A stretch of DNA of 64,000 nt from Cristatella mucedo (GCA_009760855.2 WPIO01000015.1:4364001-4428000); one strand, 5' to 3'; counted from the stretch's first letter, positions 21,598-33,954 are shown. Notes: generated by a model not told the origin, from the sequence alone. Made by a program: numbers and translations.

Positions 21598-23054
21598 AGT
21601 CGGGCAGACGAATGAACAGACGCGCTGCCAAGCCGCCGCTTTGAGCGCCGGACCAGCGACAAGCGGCGGCCGCAGCTACTGCTCCTGTCGCGCTGCAGCC
21701 AATCGTCGTTGCCGTCTGGCGGCGCCCGACGCTCGGCTCGGCTCGCCGCTACCTGGGACCGCTTTCTGGCTCATTTTCTTTGCACGAAATGCGCCACCAG
21801 ATCTCGCTCCAGTTTGAACGACTCTCTTGCGCCGACATCCGAATCCTCGCGCCGCGACTCTCTCGCCGCGGCCCTTCGTTCGGCCCTTTCTCTCGCGCGC
21901 GGGCCGTCCGACGAGACAGCGAGCCACGCGTGAGTCCGACGAGACAGCGAGTCGACGAGACAGAGAGATCCGAATGAGTCAGCAAGCCGAGAGAGCCGCG
22001 CGCGAGCGCGCGGCTGTGCGAGCGAGCGCGCGGCTCGCTCGCCGGACTCGCCGGTCGCTGCTGCCGAGCTTGCCGCTAGCCGCTCCCATTTTCCGCCGTT
22101 CCATTAGCGCAAACAGCCGACGCGGCGGCTCGCTGAGACGGAAGTGCTCGCGCGCGCTCGCCTCATGGAAGCGCCGCGTCGCCGGAAGGAAGCACTTGCC
22201 GGCGCCATCTGCTGTCGCGCACCCTCCGGCGCTCCTTCCGGCGCTTCTTCCGGCGCGTCGGCAGAGGATTTCGCGGCGACGAAAGTTGCGGAGCGTGCGC
22301 GCGCGCGCACGCGCGCATCGGCCTTGCTGCGGCGCGCGCGCTGCTGTCGCGGAGCTGGTCGGAGCGTTCGATGGACAGACAATGCGGTCGGAGCAGCAGT
22401 TCTGCGGGTGCGAAGCGACGCAGACATACGCCTTAGTCAATTAACTAACTCGGGAGCGACCGAGGATCGAGGTTGATCGAGGCTGCGGTCGCCCGGTCTC
22501 AAGAGCGGCGGCGCGACGCCAGCGGCGGCGACGGTGGCTGCTCGGACTTGGGCATAACTCCAAGCTGGAGCATATCGCCGCCAACGCGGCGCACGAAGCG
22601 GCGGCGCTACTCCTTGCGGACGCGTGCGGCACAGCGAGTCGCGGATGCAGCCGCAGATGCGGGCAGGTTCGCCGGCTGTAGCGGTGCGCGGCAGCAATAG
22701 AAGGGACCCGCAACTTAGCGCGTACAGCTAATCCATGTCGGCAACGAAGACCAGTCCGTTATGTGGCCGCAGAGACGCACGCGTGCGTGCAGTACTACCG
22801 TGGTGCACTGTGGAAGCGTCGTCACCATCTCGTGGTTCTGCACTAGCCAAGGCGTACAGCATGGGAACTAAAGCAAAGTACTACCGACTTCTCTGCGGCT
22901 CAAAGCACTCAGCTCAGCTCGTTCGAAGCCTAAGGTAGAGCTCTCTAGTTCGAAGCCCGCAGCACGAATGCCCTTTCTTTACGTGCGTTGGGCTTTTTTT
23001 CTACCGTCTAAGCATAAACTACGACATATCCGGTTCCCAGACGTTGTAATTAGT
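21598..23054. other. GC-rich, CpG-rich block; no gene recognised
   Basis: Very CpG-rich to about 22700, with repeats of GCGCG and CTTCCGGCG. Arg/Ala-rich ORFs occur on both strands with no recognised domain. It could be a CpG island of a gene whose exons are not visible. Confidence 0.35.
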
Positions 23055-23750
23055 AATAACAATAATACACTTGATAAAGCGCCCTCGGAGAACTCAATCT
23101 CTTTCGAGGTGCTTTACATTTTTTGCAAAGGAGACACGATCAAATAGTGAGTGGTATCATGAGTGATAAACAACTGGAATAACGTGGCTAAGGGTCACGT
23201 GTACAGGGTAAGCGTGCAAGTGTGGATAGGGGCAGCATGAAACAGTCTCAACGTGCGTAAGCACATAAAAGACGAATCACAGCGACCCACTAAATGCTGT
23301 CATAAATAGGTGCGTTTTTAAATTCCTCTTAAATATGGTTAAGTACAATGCACGGACTAACTTAGATGTGGTATCCCTATCTAAGCAAGCCCAAATTTTA
23401 GCGATGTTATGTGCTGCTGAAAGTAGGCAGACTTGATTGTGGAGCTGATCTAGTCGTCTAACGACAGGTCACTTTGGAAAATGATACATAGATTTCGTTC
23501 AGATTCAACAGGAGATATGCTGGCAGAGCCGATTTTGATCGTTAGGTTATCTAATTTCTGAATCACGCTTGGTTTGCCCATTACTAGTAAGCTAGTTTTT
23601 TATTCTCATTCAATTTAAGAAAATGTTCTGTCATCCATGTCAGGATGTCATCAATATATGCAACAAGGGAGTTGAGAAAATTCGAGATTCTCGAAGGCTG
23701 AGAGGGATCAAAGGAAATGCACACCTGAGTGTCATCCGCATAGAAGTGAA
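23055..23750 (-). mobile_element. LINE family A, older copy, 3' part (interrupted)
   Basis: It begins with the 3' end (TTGATAAAGCGCCCTCGGAG) and contains decayed RT 3' coding sequence with an internal deletion between the KRNLK-like end and the SKLV-HAF region. It stops at the target-site duplication AGAAGTGAA (23742-23750), where a younger LINE A inserted. The remainder resumes at 25484. Confidence 0.85.
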
Positions 23751-25483
23751 TAATAATAATAATAATGTACTTGATAAAGCGCCCTCAGAGAACATTATCT
23801 CTTTCTAGGCGCTTTACATTTGCTGCAAAGGGAAATTCAATTGAATGGTAAGTAAAATCATGCTTGAAAAACAAACGAAATAAATAATATGGTTAGGGGT
23901 GACATGCACAGGGTCAGCATGCAAATGTGCTTAGTGGCAGCATGCACAGTGTCAGCAGGCATAAGCACGTGAAGGACGAATCACAGGGACCCACTAAATG
24001 CTGTCCTAAATAGGTGTGCTTTTAAGTTCCTTTTAAATGTGGTCAGATCAGGGGATGTTCTGACGCAGGTCGGGAGGGAGTTCCAGGCTTTGGGAGCATA
24101 CGAACTAAATGCACGGTCTCCAAAGGATTTGAGGTTTGTTCGAGGTATTTGTAGACTGTTGGATTCCGAAAAGCGGGTAATACGATGCTTGGCCTGATGG
24201 GGGAGTATGTCGGAGAGATAAGCTGGAGCCAAAGAACGAAGTGACCTAAAAGTGAGCGACAAAACCTTGAAGTCAATCCGTTGCTTGACTGGTAGCCAGT
24301 GCAGGTCGGCGAGAAGTGGTGTAATGCGGCAACTGCGACGCTCACGACAGACAAGCCTAGCTGCGGAGTTTTGCACCAGCTGCAATTGCCTGATCGCACA
24401 TGCTGGGAGGCCAGTAAGCAGTGAGTTGCGGAAGTCAAGACGGGATGTCACGAATGCATGGACCAACTTAGACGTGGTATCTTTATCTAAACAAGCCCGA
24501 ATTTTAGCAATATTATGAAGCTGAAAATAGGCAGATTTGACTGTGGAGCTGATATGGTCGTCTAACGAGAGGTCGCTTTGGAATGTGACACCTAGATTTC
24601 GAGCTGATTCAACAGGAGATATGCTGGCAGAGCCAATTTTGAGCCTCAGCCTTTCCAATCTCTGAATCACACTGGGTTTGCCCATAACTAGTAAGTTAGT
24701 TTTGTCATCGTTAAGTTTTAGAAAATTTGCTGCCATCCATGTGCGGATGTCATCAATGCATGCAGCAAGTGAGTTGAGAGAATTTAAGGTGCTCGAAGGC
24801 TGGGAGGGATCAAAGCAAAGGTACAACTGAGTGTCATCCGCATAGAAGTGAAAACCTAGATTGTGCTTGGCAATCACATCAGCAAGAGGGAGAGTATGAA
24901 CCGTGAACAGAACCGGACCTAGCACTGAGCCATGAGGTACTCCATATTTCAGAGGCACTTCATATGATCTTTGTCCATTCACGTCAATACTCTGGAGTCT
25001 CCCACTGAGATAGGACCTGAACCACTGCAGAGCAGTGCCAGTGATGCCCAGGCGAGATGAGAGGTGCTCTAGAAGAACTTTGTGATCGATGGTATCAAAA
25101 GCTGCCGAAAGATCGAGCAAAACAAGCAGAGACACTCTACCCATGTCTGCATTCCTAAGTAGGTCGTTGTATACCCGAAGCAATGCTGACTTTGTGGAGT
25201 GATTAGCTCTAAAGCTGGACTGGAACTTATGAGCAAGGTGTGAGGTTTCGATATATGAGTTTAGCTGGTCTGCCACGACCCGTTCCAGTGTCTTTGATAG
25301 GAATGGTAGAAGGGAGACTGGGCGGTAGTTGCTCAAGTTCTCTTGGTCTAGTGTTGCTTTTTTGAGGAGAGGCCTGACTACAGCTTTTTTGAAAGGTGCT
25401 GGGACATGACCTGAGGCTAATGACATATTAATGATGTTAGTTATGCATGGCAGCAGCAGATCAATGCAACGTAGGAGTAGGAC
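23751..25483 (-). mobile_element. LINE family A, young 5'-truncated copy (nested)
   Basis: A 1733-bp CR1/L2-like insertion flanked by AGAAGTGAA (23742-23750 and 25484-25492). It ends on the minus strand in an (ATT)n tail and is 5'-truncated just upstream of the RT, so the endonuclease is absent. It holds the uninterrupted RT ORF described next and about 230 bp of 3' noncoding sequence with the terminal hairpin. Confidence 0.92.
23981..25426 (-). CDS. CR1/L2-like reverse transcriptase, 5'-truncated but uninterrupted ORF
   Basis: 481 codons from the first Met; the frame is open across the RT and C-terminal region. Motifs in order: [13 protein letters not shown] (33-45), HSTKSAL (76-82), [14 protein letters not shown] (103-116, first catalytic Asp), [11 protein letters not shown] (161-171), FYADDTQLY (194-202, catalytic DD) and a C-terminal AWNSLP...[14 protein letters not shown] typical of the Jockey/CR1/L2 group. 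The normally invariant PQG is PHG here (CAG to CAT); the copies at 36849 and 53155 keep PQG. The reverse transcriptase would copy its own RNA at a nicked target, but this copy lacks the endonuclease and probably a promoter. It is a dead-on-arrival insertion with an unusually well kept frame. Confidence 0.88.
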   Translation of the reverse strand: MSLASGHVPAPFKKAVVRPLLKKATLDQENLSNYRPVSLLPFLSKTLERVVADQLNSYIETSHLAHKFQSSFRANHSTKSALLRVYNDLLRNADMGRVSLLVLLDLSAAFDTIDHKVLLEHLSSRLGITGTALQWFRSYLSGRLQSIDVNGQRSYEVPLKYGVPHGSVLGPVLFTVHTLPLADVIAKHNLGFHFYADDTQLYLCFDPSQPSSTLNSLNSLAACIDDIRTWMAANFLKLNDDKTNLLVMGKPSVIQRLERLRLKIGSASISPVESARNLGVTFQSDLSLDDHISSTVKSAYFQLHNIAKIRACLDKDTTSKLVHAFVTSRLDFRNSLLTGLPACAIRQLQLVQNSAARLVCRERRSCRITPLLADLHWLPVKQRIDFKVLSLTFRSLRSLAPAYLSDILPHQAKHRITRFSESNSLQIPRTNLKSFGDRAFSSYAPKAWNSLPTCVRTSPDLTTFKRNLKAHLFRTAFSGSL

Positions 25484-27760
25484 AGAAGTGAAAGCCTAGA
25501 TTGTGCTTGGTAATCACTTCGGCAAGAGGGAGCATATAAATGTGAAAAGAACCAGACCTGGCACGGAGTGCTGAGGTACCCTACAATTTGGAGGTACCTC
25601 GGATGATCTTTGTTCATTCACATCAATAGTCTGGAGCCTCCCACTGAGAAAAAACCTGGACCATTGCAGATCAGTGCTAGTGACGGCCAGGCGAGATAAG
25701 AACTGCTCAAAAAGAGCTTGATGATCGATAATAACAAAAGCTGGCGAAGATCAAGCAAAACAAGCAGAGAGGCACAGACATCCATTTCTGCATTTCTAAG
25801 TAGGTCTTTGTACGCACAAAGCAATGCTGACTCTCTGGAACGATTAGTTTTAAAAGGACAGACTGGAACTTACTAGCAAGTTTTGAAATTTAAATATATG
25901 AGTTCAGCTGGTCTGCCACGATTCGTTTCAGTGTCTTTGATAGGTATGGTAGAAGGGAGAATGGGCGGAATTTGCTCAAGTTCTCTTGGTCCTGTGTCGC
26001 TTTCTTAAGAAGTGGCCTGGCTACAACTTTTTCGAAAGATGCAGGGACATGACCCGAGGCTAATGGTATATTAATGATGTTAGTTGTGCACGGCAGCAGC
26101 AGATCAATGCAAGTTGGGGCAGGGCGGTCCAAAGAATAGGGTTCAAAGAAATTGTCTTCCATGATTGGGATGCGAACTTCAGGACGAGGTCACTAGCAAC
26201 CTGCTTGAATGTAGATATTGACGTGCTGCAAGGAATCTAGGGACAACATTCTAGGGGGGGTTCTGCCATCACAGAGATGGACTCCCTGATCTTGTCTATC
26301 TTCTGGACAAAGAAGCTACAAGAGCGACCAGCTAGATCGTCATAGGGATCGTCAGGTAAGAAGATAACCTGGGAGTGGTTGAGGAGATGGTTGATCGTCG
26401 GCATCAGCATTTTTGGATTATGCATAAGTGATTCAACAATTTTTTTATAGACGCTAGACTTGACCTTTGCTAGAATCGATTGGTACGACCTACAGTAGTC
26501 CTCGTATGCCTGTCGATGGACAGTCAGTTCTGATCTGGTTTATGCTTTTCCATGCTTGCGCTTATTAGACCTGGCTAGTTCAATTTCTGTTTTAAATCAT
26601 AGGCCGTCTGGGCGAGGGCGCACAGTGCGCTTAGTCAGAGGTGTAAACTTATCGAGCATTTCAGCTAGTGTCGTGTTGGAGCTATCTACCAATGATTGCA
26701 GATCGGGGAGGGGACTGGGCAGCAGAGGCGAGGCAGATATTCTCGCAGGGAGATTATAAGCATCGATGTCAAGGGTCTTGCGGTTTAGCAGTTTACAGGT
26801 GATTTTAGAAGAGAAGGAGTGTACACATTTGTAGACTGAATGAGATCTGCATGTGGTCAGATAAGCAGGATTTGGTAATAATTAGTGATGACAAAGTGCA
26901 GTTGTATGAGAAAATCTGGTCGAGCGTGTGACTCTTGAGGTGAGTAGGGCCATTCACATGAGCTGCAAGAGACGTTGAGTAAGTCAATACATGAAATTCA
27001 GTGCTAAAGGCGTCAGATAAGTTATCCTAGTAAATGTTGACATAACCCATAACGAGGAAGGACCTATTTTTTGCACACGGAATCGAAATGAGATAGGAGA
27101 AATCCGAGATACCGGTGGATTTGGTACCTGGCGGTCGATAAACTACTGCCACGTGAGTAGCTTGCTTGTTTCAGGGTGAAATCAAAACAATAAATTCGAA
27201 AGACTGTTTAAGGGTACTGCAAATGGCTTGAAGTTGAATTTTGAATACACGATAATAGCAAGTCCACCTCCAGTTTTGATTCATCTAGGGGTGTGAAAGA
27301 AGAAGAATCAGCCGGGGTAGCGTCTTTAATTGTCGGGCAGTTTACCGATCAGATTACCAAGTTTCACTTAAGGCGAGCAGGTCAAGACCATCTTTGGAAA
27401 TTAGTTCGCTTATTACACGAGAGGTGTATTGCACATTGAGCGAGGACTATAAAGACGAGCGTTAAGTTGGGCCACCGGAGTTATAACAGGCCTGATGACC
27501 ACTAATCTAGAGAGATTCCCACTGGCGCTTGCAGGTGAGCGTGCTGAGCGGTTCGAGACAATGCAAGGAATACCAAAAGAGCGTGTACTCAGCTCACGGT
27601 TCCCGCTAAGCGAGTGGTGTGTAAGCTGGCGTTTCCGGCCACCGCGGTGGCTTCTCGGCGCTTTTCTTTTGTAATTGCATAATTCATGAATCTTAGCAAT
27701 AGCAGTAAAATCTAGGAATGCATTTGAACTACGATGACGAAGCGATAACAGATGCGTACG
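25484..27760 (-). mobile_element. LINE family A, older copy, 5' part
   Basis: Resumes exactly where 23750 stops (AGAAGTGAAAGCCTAG). On the minus strand from right to left it has: a decayed HRGGR-type N-terminal region (about 27600-27700), endonuclease relics (LLALSETW near 27380, then HVNGPTHLKSHTLDQIF and LSDHMQISF at 26850-26970), the linker (NPKMLMPTINHLLNHS at about 26370-26420), and RT motifs (LSKFRPFSLLPYLSKTL). Many stops and frameshifts show it is old. The right boundary is approximate. Confidence 0.8.
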
Positions 27761-28095
27761 ATCATAACAAACATGCGGGTTACTAGCCGCCGGCGTAGCT
27801 TATTCAGCCGCCGGCGTGGGAGACACAGCAGCCCGAAGCGATAAGCTTTTAGATATCCATAGGCACGTAACTTCTTACGCGCTACGGTCAAACAACAATT
27901 AGAATAGCTTTAAAGAAGTCTTAGCTGTATCTTTTCCGAATACGATGCTCGCAAGAAATTCGATTTTCGGAAGTATTCTGCAACGGACAATGAACGCGGT
28001 TGGGTGAGTGCGCTTTATGTCGGGTGGCGAGAATGCAGGAAGCATTAGCAATCTCAAGCACTCTTCTAATGCAATACACAATACTAATAATACTA
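27761..28095. other. No gene seen
   Basis: Contains a GCCGCCGGCGT duplication at about 27788 and 27809. Otherwise unique sequence between the old LINE and a SINE B. Confidence 0.4.
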
Positions 28096-28250
28096 GTTGA
28101 TGTAAGAGCCTCTTTTGTAGATCGACAGAAGAGCCTTTTAGGGCTATCACCACCACTTGCAGCGGCAATCAAGGATTGCCCACCGCAGGGTTCGAACCCA
28201 CGACCTCGCGACCGATGTCGGAAAAAGCAACCACCTTACCTCAAGTGTGC
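28096..28250 (-). mobile_element. SINE B
   Basis: Tail GATGTAAGAGCCTCTTTTGTAG, ACAGAAGAGCCTTTTAGGGC, body CACCACTTGCAGCGGCAAT, perfect B box on the minus strand (GGTTCGAACCC) and head with AAGCAACCACCTTACC. Confidence 0.9.
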
Positions 28251-29124
28251 CATCAAGGCTCACGAATGCAATCGCTTCGGCATGCATGCGTAGGCCAGAT
28301 GACAGCGGCGGCCAAAGCGACTGGGTGGCTTGAAGATTGCTCGCCAGAAAATCTGCGACGCCAGGCCAAAGGTTCGTCGATGTGCGGGAACTTGAAGAGG
28401 GGCGACTGAGGCTACGCGGTTACAGACGCGATCCACCGGCGATCGCAGCGGCGATTGTTCGCATTAATTTAGCAAGAAATTCCGGCAGCGAATTTCGCCT
28501 GGCTTCGGAGAATCGCATGTCAAACTGAAGCGTTCCCTCAGGCGTGCCTCGCTAGCGGTTCCCTCGTCTCGAGCCCATCGTGTAAAAAAGTGGGCGGAAG
28601 TGCACTGCTCGCCACAACGAGACGCCGCCCGCCCGCCCGCTCACCCGCTTGCCACCTAGCCTCTGCGAGGCGCCACGTGCATGTGGTAAGACGTTCGCAC
28701 CCTCCTCGGCCTCTCCGCAACTGTTTCTTCTTTTACAGCAGGATTCGGCAAACTTTTCAGACGACTATGCATTTCAGGAGGTCAGGAAGGCACACTGGGC
28801 CAGAGTGGAGTGGGCGTGGTCAGACGAGCAATCAGTCGTAAAAGACGCGCACGGCAAACTATAGGGATAGACACTTATCATTCTTCCCTTGGTCATACGC
28901 TATTGTTTCACATAAGTGCTGGACATAAGTTCTAAAAATAAACACGGGCCGCAGCTTGAGCTGCAAACCAGCGGTAACGAAGGGGAACCAGACCACGACA
29001 ATTCAATTAGGTCGCCGGATCCGAGAAAAACTCACCAGGGGAGGGCGGCGTAAAGCCGGACTGGAGTACTTGATAGGCAGTATCTGGCAGCTGAAGATTG
29101 GAGTTTGCCGACCTATTTTGTAGC
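28251..29124. other. No gene seen; GC-rich at about 28290-28700
   Basis: Only short ORFs without recognisable products. A GCCCGCCCGCC run lies near 28628. Confidence 0.35.
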
Positions 29125-29200
29125 AGCTGCTATGTGCCTACATAGAGACTAAGTTCTCTGAGGGCGCTCTGCACACATGTTACATTATTATTACTATTCT
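29125..29200 (+). mobile_element. LINE family A tail fragment
   Basis: CATAGAGACTAAGTTCTCTGAGGGCGCTCTGC followed by TTATTATTACTATT is the LINE A terminal hairpin and tail. Confidence 0.6.
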
Positions 29201-29389
29201 CTCCTCTTCCTTGGTCTTCCTAGCCGAGCACTCGCACATGGTGTTCCCTCATTGTTAAGGTCTCGCGCCTCGCACTTTGTCGCACATCGTGCGATGCCGT
29301 CGTGCCTGGCTGGTCCTAGCGGCGCCACAGTTCGAAAAATGTATACATATTTCGTATGCAATGCATTCATTGTGAGCACATTTAGTACA

Positions 29390-29845
29390 AGGCCCGCCAC
29401 GGCTTGGCTCTTTCCTACCTAGCTGAACTGGTGCATCAGTTTCAGCCTGTTCGCGCCCTCAGGTCCTGTGTGGACAATAGATTAGCTGTTCCATTCCTCC
29501 GCCTAAAGACCGTTGGCAACAGAAGCTTTAGCTCTGCAGGTCCTAAACTGTGGAACTCGCTTCCACAATTCTTACGCAACGACAACTACTCTTCTACTGC
29601 CGACTATGGCACATACTTTTCAGCGGTCCTGAGCTGCTACTTTCATGCTACTCACTACCTCAACTGCTCTCCTGACTCTGCTATGCTTCCCACTTTTTCT
29701 TTGTTGCGTGAGACGAAGTCTGTTGGCTACCGAATGCGTACCGAAAGCCGCTTAGGCTGTGAGTGCGCTATACAAAACTCTCCTGTGTAACACCCACATG
29801 GTCTTTATGACTTTGTGGAGTTACAGACGGAGATACATTACATAG
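29390..29845 (+). mobile_element. LINE family B, best preserved 3' end
   Basis: An open stretch of about 128 codons (29404-29787) encodes the C-terminal end of a CR1/L2-like RT ORF: LAVPFLRLKTVGNRSF, AGPKLWNSLPQFLRND, a Ser/Thr-rich stretch, then KSVGYRMRTESRLGCE. It stops at 29788. The 3' noncoding end is short (ACACCCACATGGTC, TTTGTGGAGTTACAGACGGAGA) with an ATACATTACAT tail. Similarity to LINE A in the WNSLP region shows related but distinct families. Confidence 0.82.
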
Positions 29846-30079
29846 TTCAATCATTCATTTTCGTGATTAGACTACAAATTCTTGATCACGCCAGAGGCCA
29901 GCGTCGGCGCAGGGATCCGCATTCAAATTGAACAGAGCGCGTGGCGATACGGCGATACAGCGAGCCAGCCTCGTCACGATCGCCAGAGCAGTCGTTCGCG
30001 ATGTGCGAGTCGCGGTCCGCGACGAACACCGAGACATCCAGAGGTGGCTGTAGAGAACGGCAGCGGACGAGAGCGGAAG

Positions 30080-30086
<7 letters not shown>
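29846..30086. other. No gene seen
   Basis: Unique sequence rich in CGATAC/GCGAT motifs before a CT tract. Confidence 0.35.
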
Positions 30087-30132
<46 letters not shown>

Positions 30133-30200
30133 TCGCTCTCTTTCTCCCTCTCTCTCTCGCTCTCTTTCTCCCTCTCTCCCCCTCTCTCTCTCCCCCTCTT
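30087..30200. repeat. (CT)n microsatellite with CT-rich flank
   Basis: Pure CT at about 30087-30128, then TCTCGCTCTCTTTCTCCC repeats. Confidence 0.95.
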
Positions 30201-32837
30201 TTTCGAGCAGCGGCAGCAACAGCAAATTCCCGTTGAGAGTTACCAGCCGCGAGCCACGGGGCGGCTGCTGCCAGCCCTTGGGGGGAAGGGCGGCGCGCGG
30301 CGACGCCGCGGCTAGGTTTACCGCGGCCCGTCTTTATTGAGCGGCTTGCGGCGAGCAGCGTTCGGGACGCAGAGCGTTCGCGTTCGGAGCCTCGCTTCTC
30401 GTGTTCGAGGATCGCTTCTCGTCTGGCGGCAGCCTGTTGGCCACCAGTGTCGATTAGCGGCGCACCTGCGGCGACGGCTCAAATGGCCGCATAGTCGGTC
30501 GGCCGCTGCGGCAGCGGTCGGGTCACCTCATCTCCTCGTCTCCTCGGATTTTACGACGCTCGCCTGAGAAGAGCAGAAGCGACGAGCACGTGCAGCGCGC
30601 ATCGGCTTCCAAGCCGCTCGGCCGTAACGGGAGCCGGCGGCAGGCGGCCGTGCGTTGCGGCCGGCACTTCGCGCCCGACTCAGCACCGGCCGGCCGCTCG
30701 CTCACGGATCGGCGCAGCCCGACGTCGGCGCAGCCCGACGTCGGCGCTCGCTCGCGCGTGCGTGCGTGCGCACCTTCGAAAGCTCGGCGCGCCGCGCTCG
30801 CTCCGACGGACGCTCGACGACCCGACCGCTACGGCCTGACACGTTTGGCTTTTGTCTTTTTACTCGGCCGGAGGGATGCAGCAGCGCGTTCAGGCAGCAG
30901 CGCTCGTAACTAGGAAGCTCCTGACTAGGAGGCGGGCGCGTGCGCAGCGAAGTCGTGCTGACGTCGACGGTTTGCGGCGACCGATTGCGTGCGAAATGCG
31001 ATTGCGCGCATTACGCCCTGGGGAACGGCGTCGATTGCAATTAGCCCGTGCGCGCGTAACGTCGGCATCGCCCGAGACGCGACGAACGAGACGCAGAAGA
31101 AGAAGGCGACCAGTCGAAATTGTCTAAAGCGGCCTCTGCGTCGCCGCTTTAGCCTGTGCCGAGCTAGTACGTGCATTTCCGGCATCCCGTTTCGACTTGC
31201 GTCGCTCTCTAGCTTAGCGGGCGATGCGAAGCTCGGCAGCTCGGCTTCTCTGTCGCGAACATCGCTACCGCCATGTTGGTGTACCGCTTATCTTATCGAG
31301 CTCCGAATGCTCCGCGCGTCGAGGAGCGCGCCGACCTACCGAATAATGCTCTTTCGCTCACTTTCAGGCCCTTTCGTTCTCTCTCGCTACGTCAGTCTTT
31401 GGAAATACTCAGCATTCCCCTCGCGCTTCGCTTCGCGCCGTCCGCTCGCCTCCTCCGCCTCGCGCGGCCAACGCGAGCCTCCAGTTGGCCGCCGACCTTG
31501 GCCGACCTTTGCCCTTCGCTCCCGCGCTCGTGAAGCCGGGGAGTTCACTACTGACTGACGTCGCGTCGTCTCGTTGGTCCGAGCTGAACTGCCCGGTCGT
31601 TCTTGGGTTTGTTTATATAGTCTACCCACATGCGTAACGACAGCGAATGCTCGATCTGGCTCACGGGTGGCTATTTCGCTCGCTCGCACCAGCCGTCTGA
31701 CCTTCTGACCTTCTTGCTCCCACGGTCGTGTGCTCTCGCATCTCCCGCATGTCGGCATCCGGTCGTCTCATCGTCCCTTGGTCCGAATTGAAATTTAAAG
31801 GCGGTCGAGCATTCGCGCACGCATGCGGCAAAAGCTTGGACCTCGCTTCCGGTTACAGTCTCTGACTGCAATGACCTTGCACCTTATTAGTCTCAGCTAA
31901 AGATGCAGTAGCTGCTCCAGTAAACTTTCCGTTCGGGCCAGTGAACTTGTCGTGTTTGTTCCGTGTGCGCTTTGCGTGTGTACCTATGCATTGTTCAGTG
32001 CATGCTGTTAGCCATAGGTTTTACTGACCGGCAGTTCGCGACGGTCTTCCTACCTGCTCTAGCATGCTGGCTCTAAGTACGACACTCGTTTGCTTTTGCA
32101 TGCTCGATATTTCGCACGTCGTCGACTCTTGTTGGCTACTGATTCTCTTGCGGGGAGATTTCAAGCGCCTGGATAGATACTGATTTCTCTAAGGGAGAAG
32201 GTCTGACGCAGCAGGTGGTAAAAAAAGAAGGGACTCGAAGGTGCCAACATGTCGGAATACTGAAGAGGACTGAGACAGTCACGTGACATGGGACTGAGCA
32301 GCAGTCGCTGAGCTCTCGCACGTGGTGCATGAAACTGACGGTAAACTAGCGCTCGTTGTCCGTTACACCTTGTGCAGGTGATCGGACAAAGCGATGGCGG
32401 TTCCGGCAGGCTGCCAACGGCGATATTACCTGCAGCTCTATAAACAAGCTGGTATCATTAAACACTACTACTAATTAAAATAATTCTCGGTAAATACGTC
32501 GGGGATGCGTGCGTAAATCGGGCGGTCAAACTTGTTTCGAGAAATCACTCACCAAGTTTTCCCGGAAGCGGAAGCGCCTCTTCCCGACGCTTCCGCTCAC
32601 CGGTCGGACCGAGACGGAGGCTAAGCGCTCGGGGTCAGCGTTTATTTGAGAGGAAAGAGCCGCGAGGGCGCAGGGTTCGTTCGCAGGCTCAACGTCTCGA
32701 CTAGAGTCCCTGGATAACGACGCCGGAAGTGACGATGCTGAGTGAGCTGCACCGGCGAGCGAGCTTGCCTCTGCACAGGGAGCATACGGCAATGGACTAG
32801 CCAGTCTCGTCATCGGTACGCGCTTTCACCCACCATC
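30201..32837. other. GC-rich block (to about 31550) and flank; no gene recognised
   Basis: CpG-rich with a 16-bp tandem duplication at about 30714-30745 (GCGCAGCCCGACGTCG twice). ORFs of up to 189 codons on both strands have no recognisable domain. From 31600 to 32837 the sequence is ordinary and I see nothing in it. Confidence 0.35.
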
Positions 32838-32951
32838 TCTCTCCCTCTCTCTCATTCTCTCTATCTCTCTCTCCATATCCCTTCCTCTATCTTCGTCTTT
32901 ATCTATCTGCCCGTCTGTCCGTCTGTCTGTCCGTCTGTATGTCTCTCCCCC

Positions 32952-32982
<31 letters not shown>

Positions 32983-32998
32983 TCTCTGTCTCTCTCTG

Positions 32999-33063
<65 letters not shown>

Positions 33064-33316
33064 GTCTCTCTCTCTCTCTCCGTGTCCCTTTCCTTCTCTC
33101 TTCATCTTTATCGGTCTGTGTGTCTGTCTATCTGTTTGTCTGTCCGTCTGTCAATCTGTCTGCCCGGTCCGTCTGTCTGTCTCTCCATGTCCCTACCACT
33201 CTCTCGCTCGTTATCTGTCAGTCTGTTTGTCTGACTGTCTGCCTGTCTGTCTCTTTCTCTCTCTGCCCCTTTCTAGCTCGTTCCCTTTTTCCCTCCCTTG
33301 CCTTTTTCTGTCGCCT

Positions 33317-33386
<70 letters not shown>

Positions 33387-33424
33387 CCACTCTCCCCCTC
33401 GCCTCACCCCACTCTCTCCCCATC

Positions 33425-33490
<66 letters not shown>

Positions 33491-33621
33491 TCACTCTCTC
33501 TTCCCTTGCCCTCTATCTCCCCTTCTTTCTCACTGCCTTTCTCTCCCCCTTTCTTCCGCTCTTTGTCTCCCCCTCTATTGTTCTCTACATCCCTTTCTCT
33601 CCATCTACGCCTTACTCTCTG

Positions 33622-33667
<46 letters not shown>

Positions 33668-33954
33668 TTATCCCTCTGTTCCTCTATCCCCTGATCTCTC
33701 CCTCTCTCTTTCTTTCTCACACACCTTCTACATCTCTCTCTCCCACCCTACCTCCCTCTCTCTCCCCTCACTCTGTATCTCCCCTCTCTCTTCCTCTCCC
33801 TTTCCATTGTTCTCTCTGTCTCCCTCTCTATCCCCTCTCTTCCGCTCTGTCTCCCTCTGGCTCACTCTCCATCTCTCTCTAACTCTTCCTTGTTCTATCC
33901 CTCTCTTTACTTCTCTCACTCACTCTCCCCCTCTCTAACTTCCTCCCTCTCACA
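32838..33954. repeat. About 1.1 kb of nearly pure pyrimidine (CT-rich) sequence
   Basis: Several pure CT blocks (33010-33052, 33328-33380, 33432-33484, 33629-33663) are set in CT-, CTGT- and CCCT-rich degenerate repeat. ORFs of up to 398 codons (Ser/Leu-rich on plus, Arg/Glu-rich on minus) are artefacts. Confidence 0.97.

Noticed and set aside
32742-33938. 398-codon Ser/Leu-rich ORF and similar ORFs over 6381-6686, 12521-12923, 21021-21662, 34620-35069 and 56527-57368
   Set aside because: They are translations of CT/GA microsatellites, open in several frames and on both strands.
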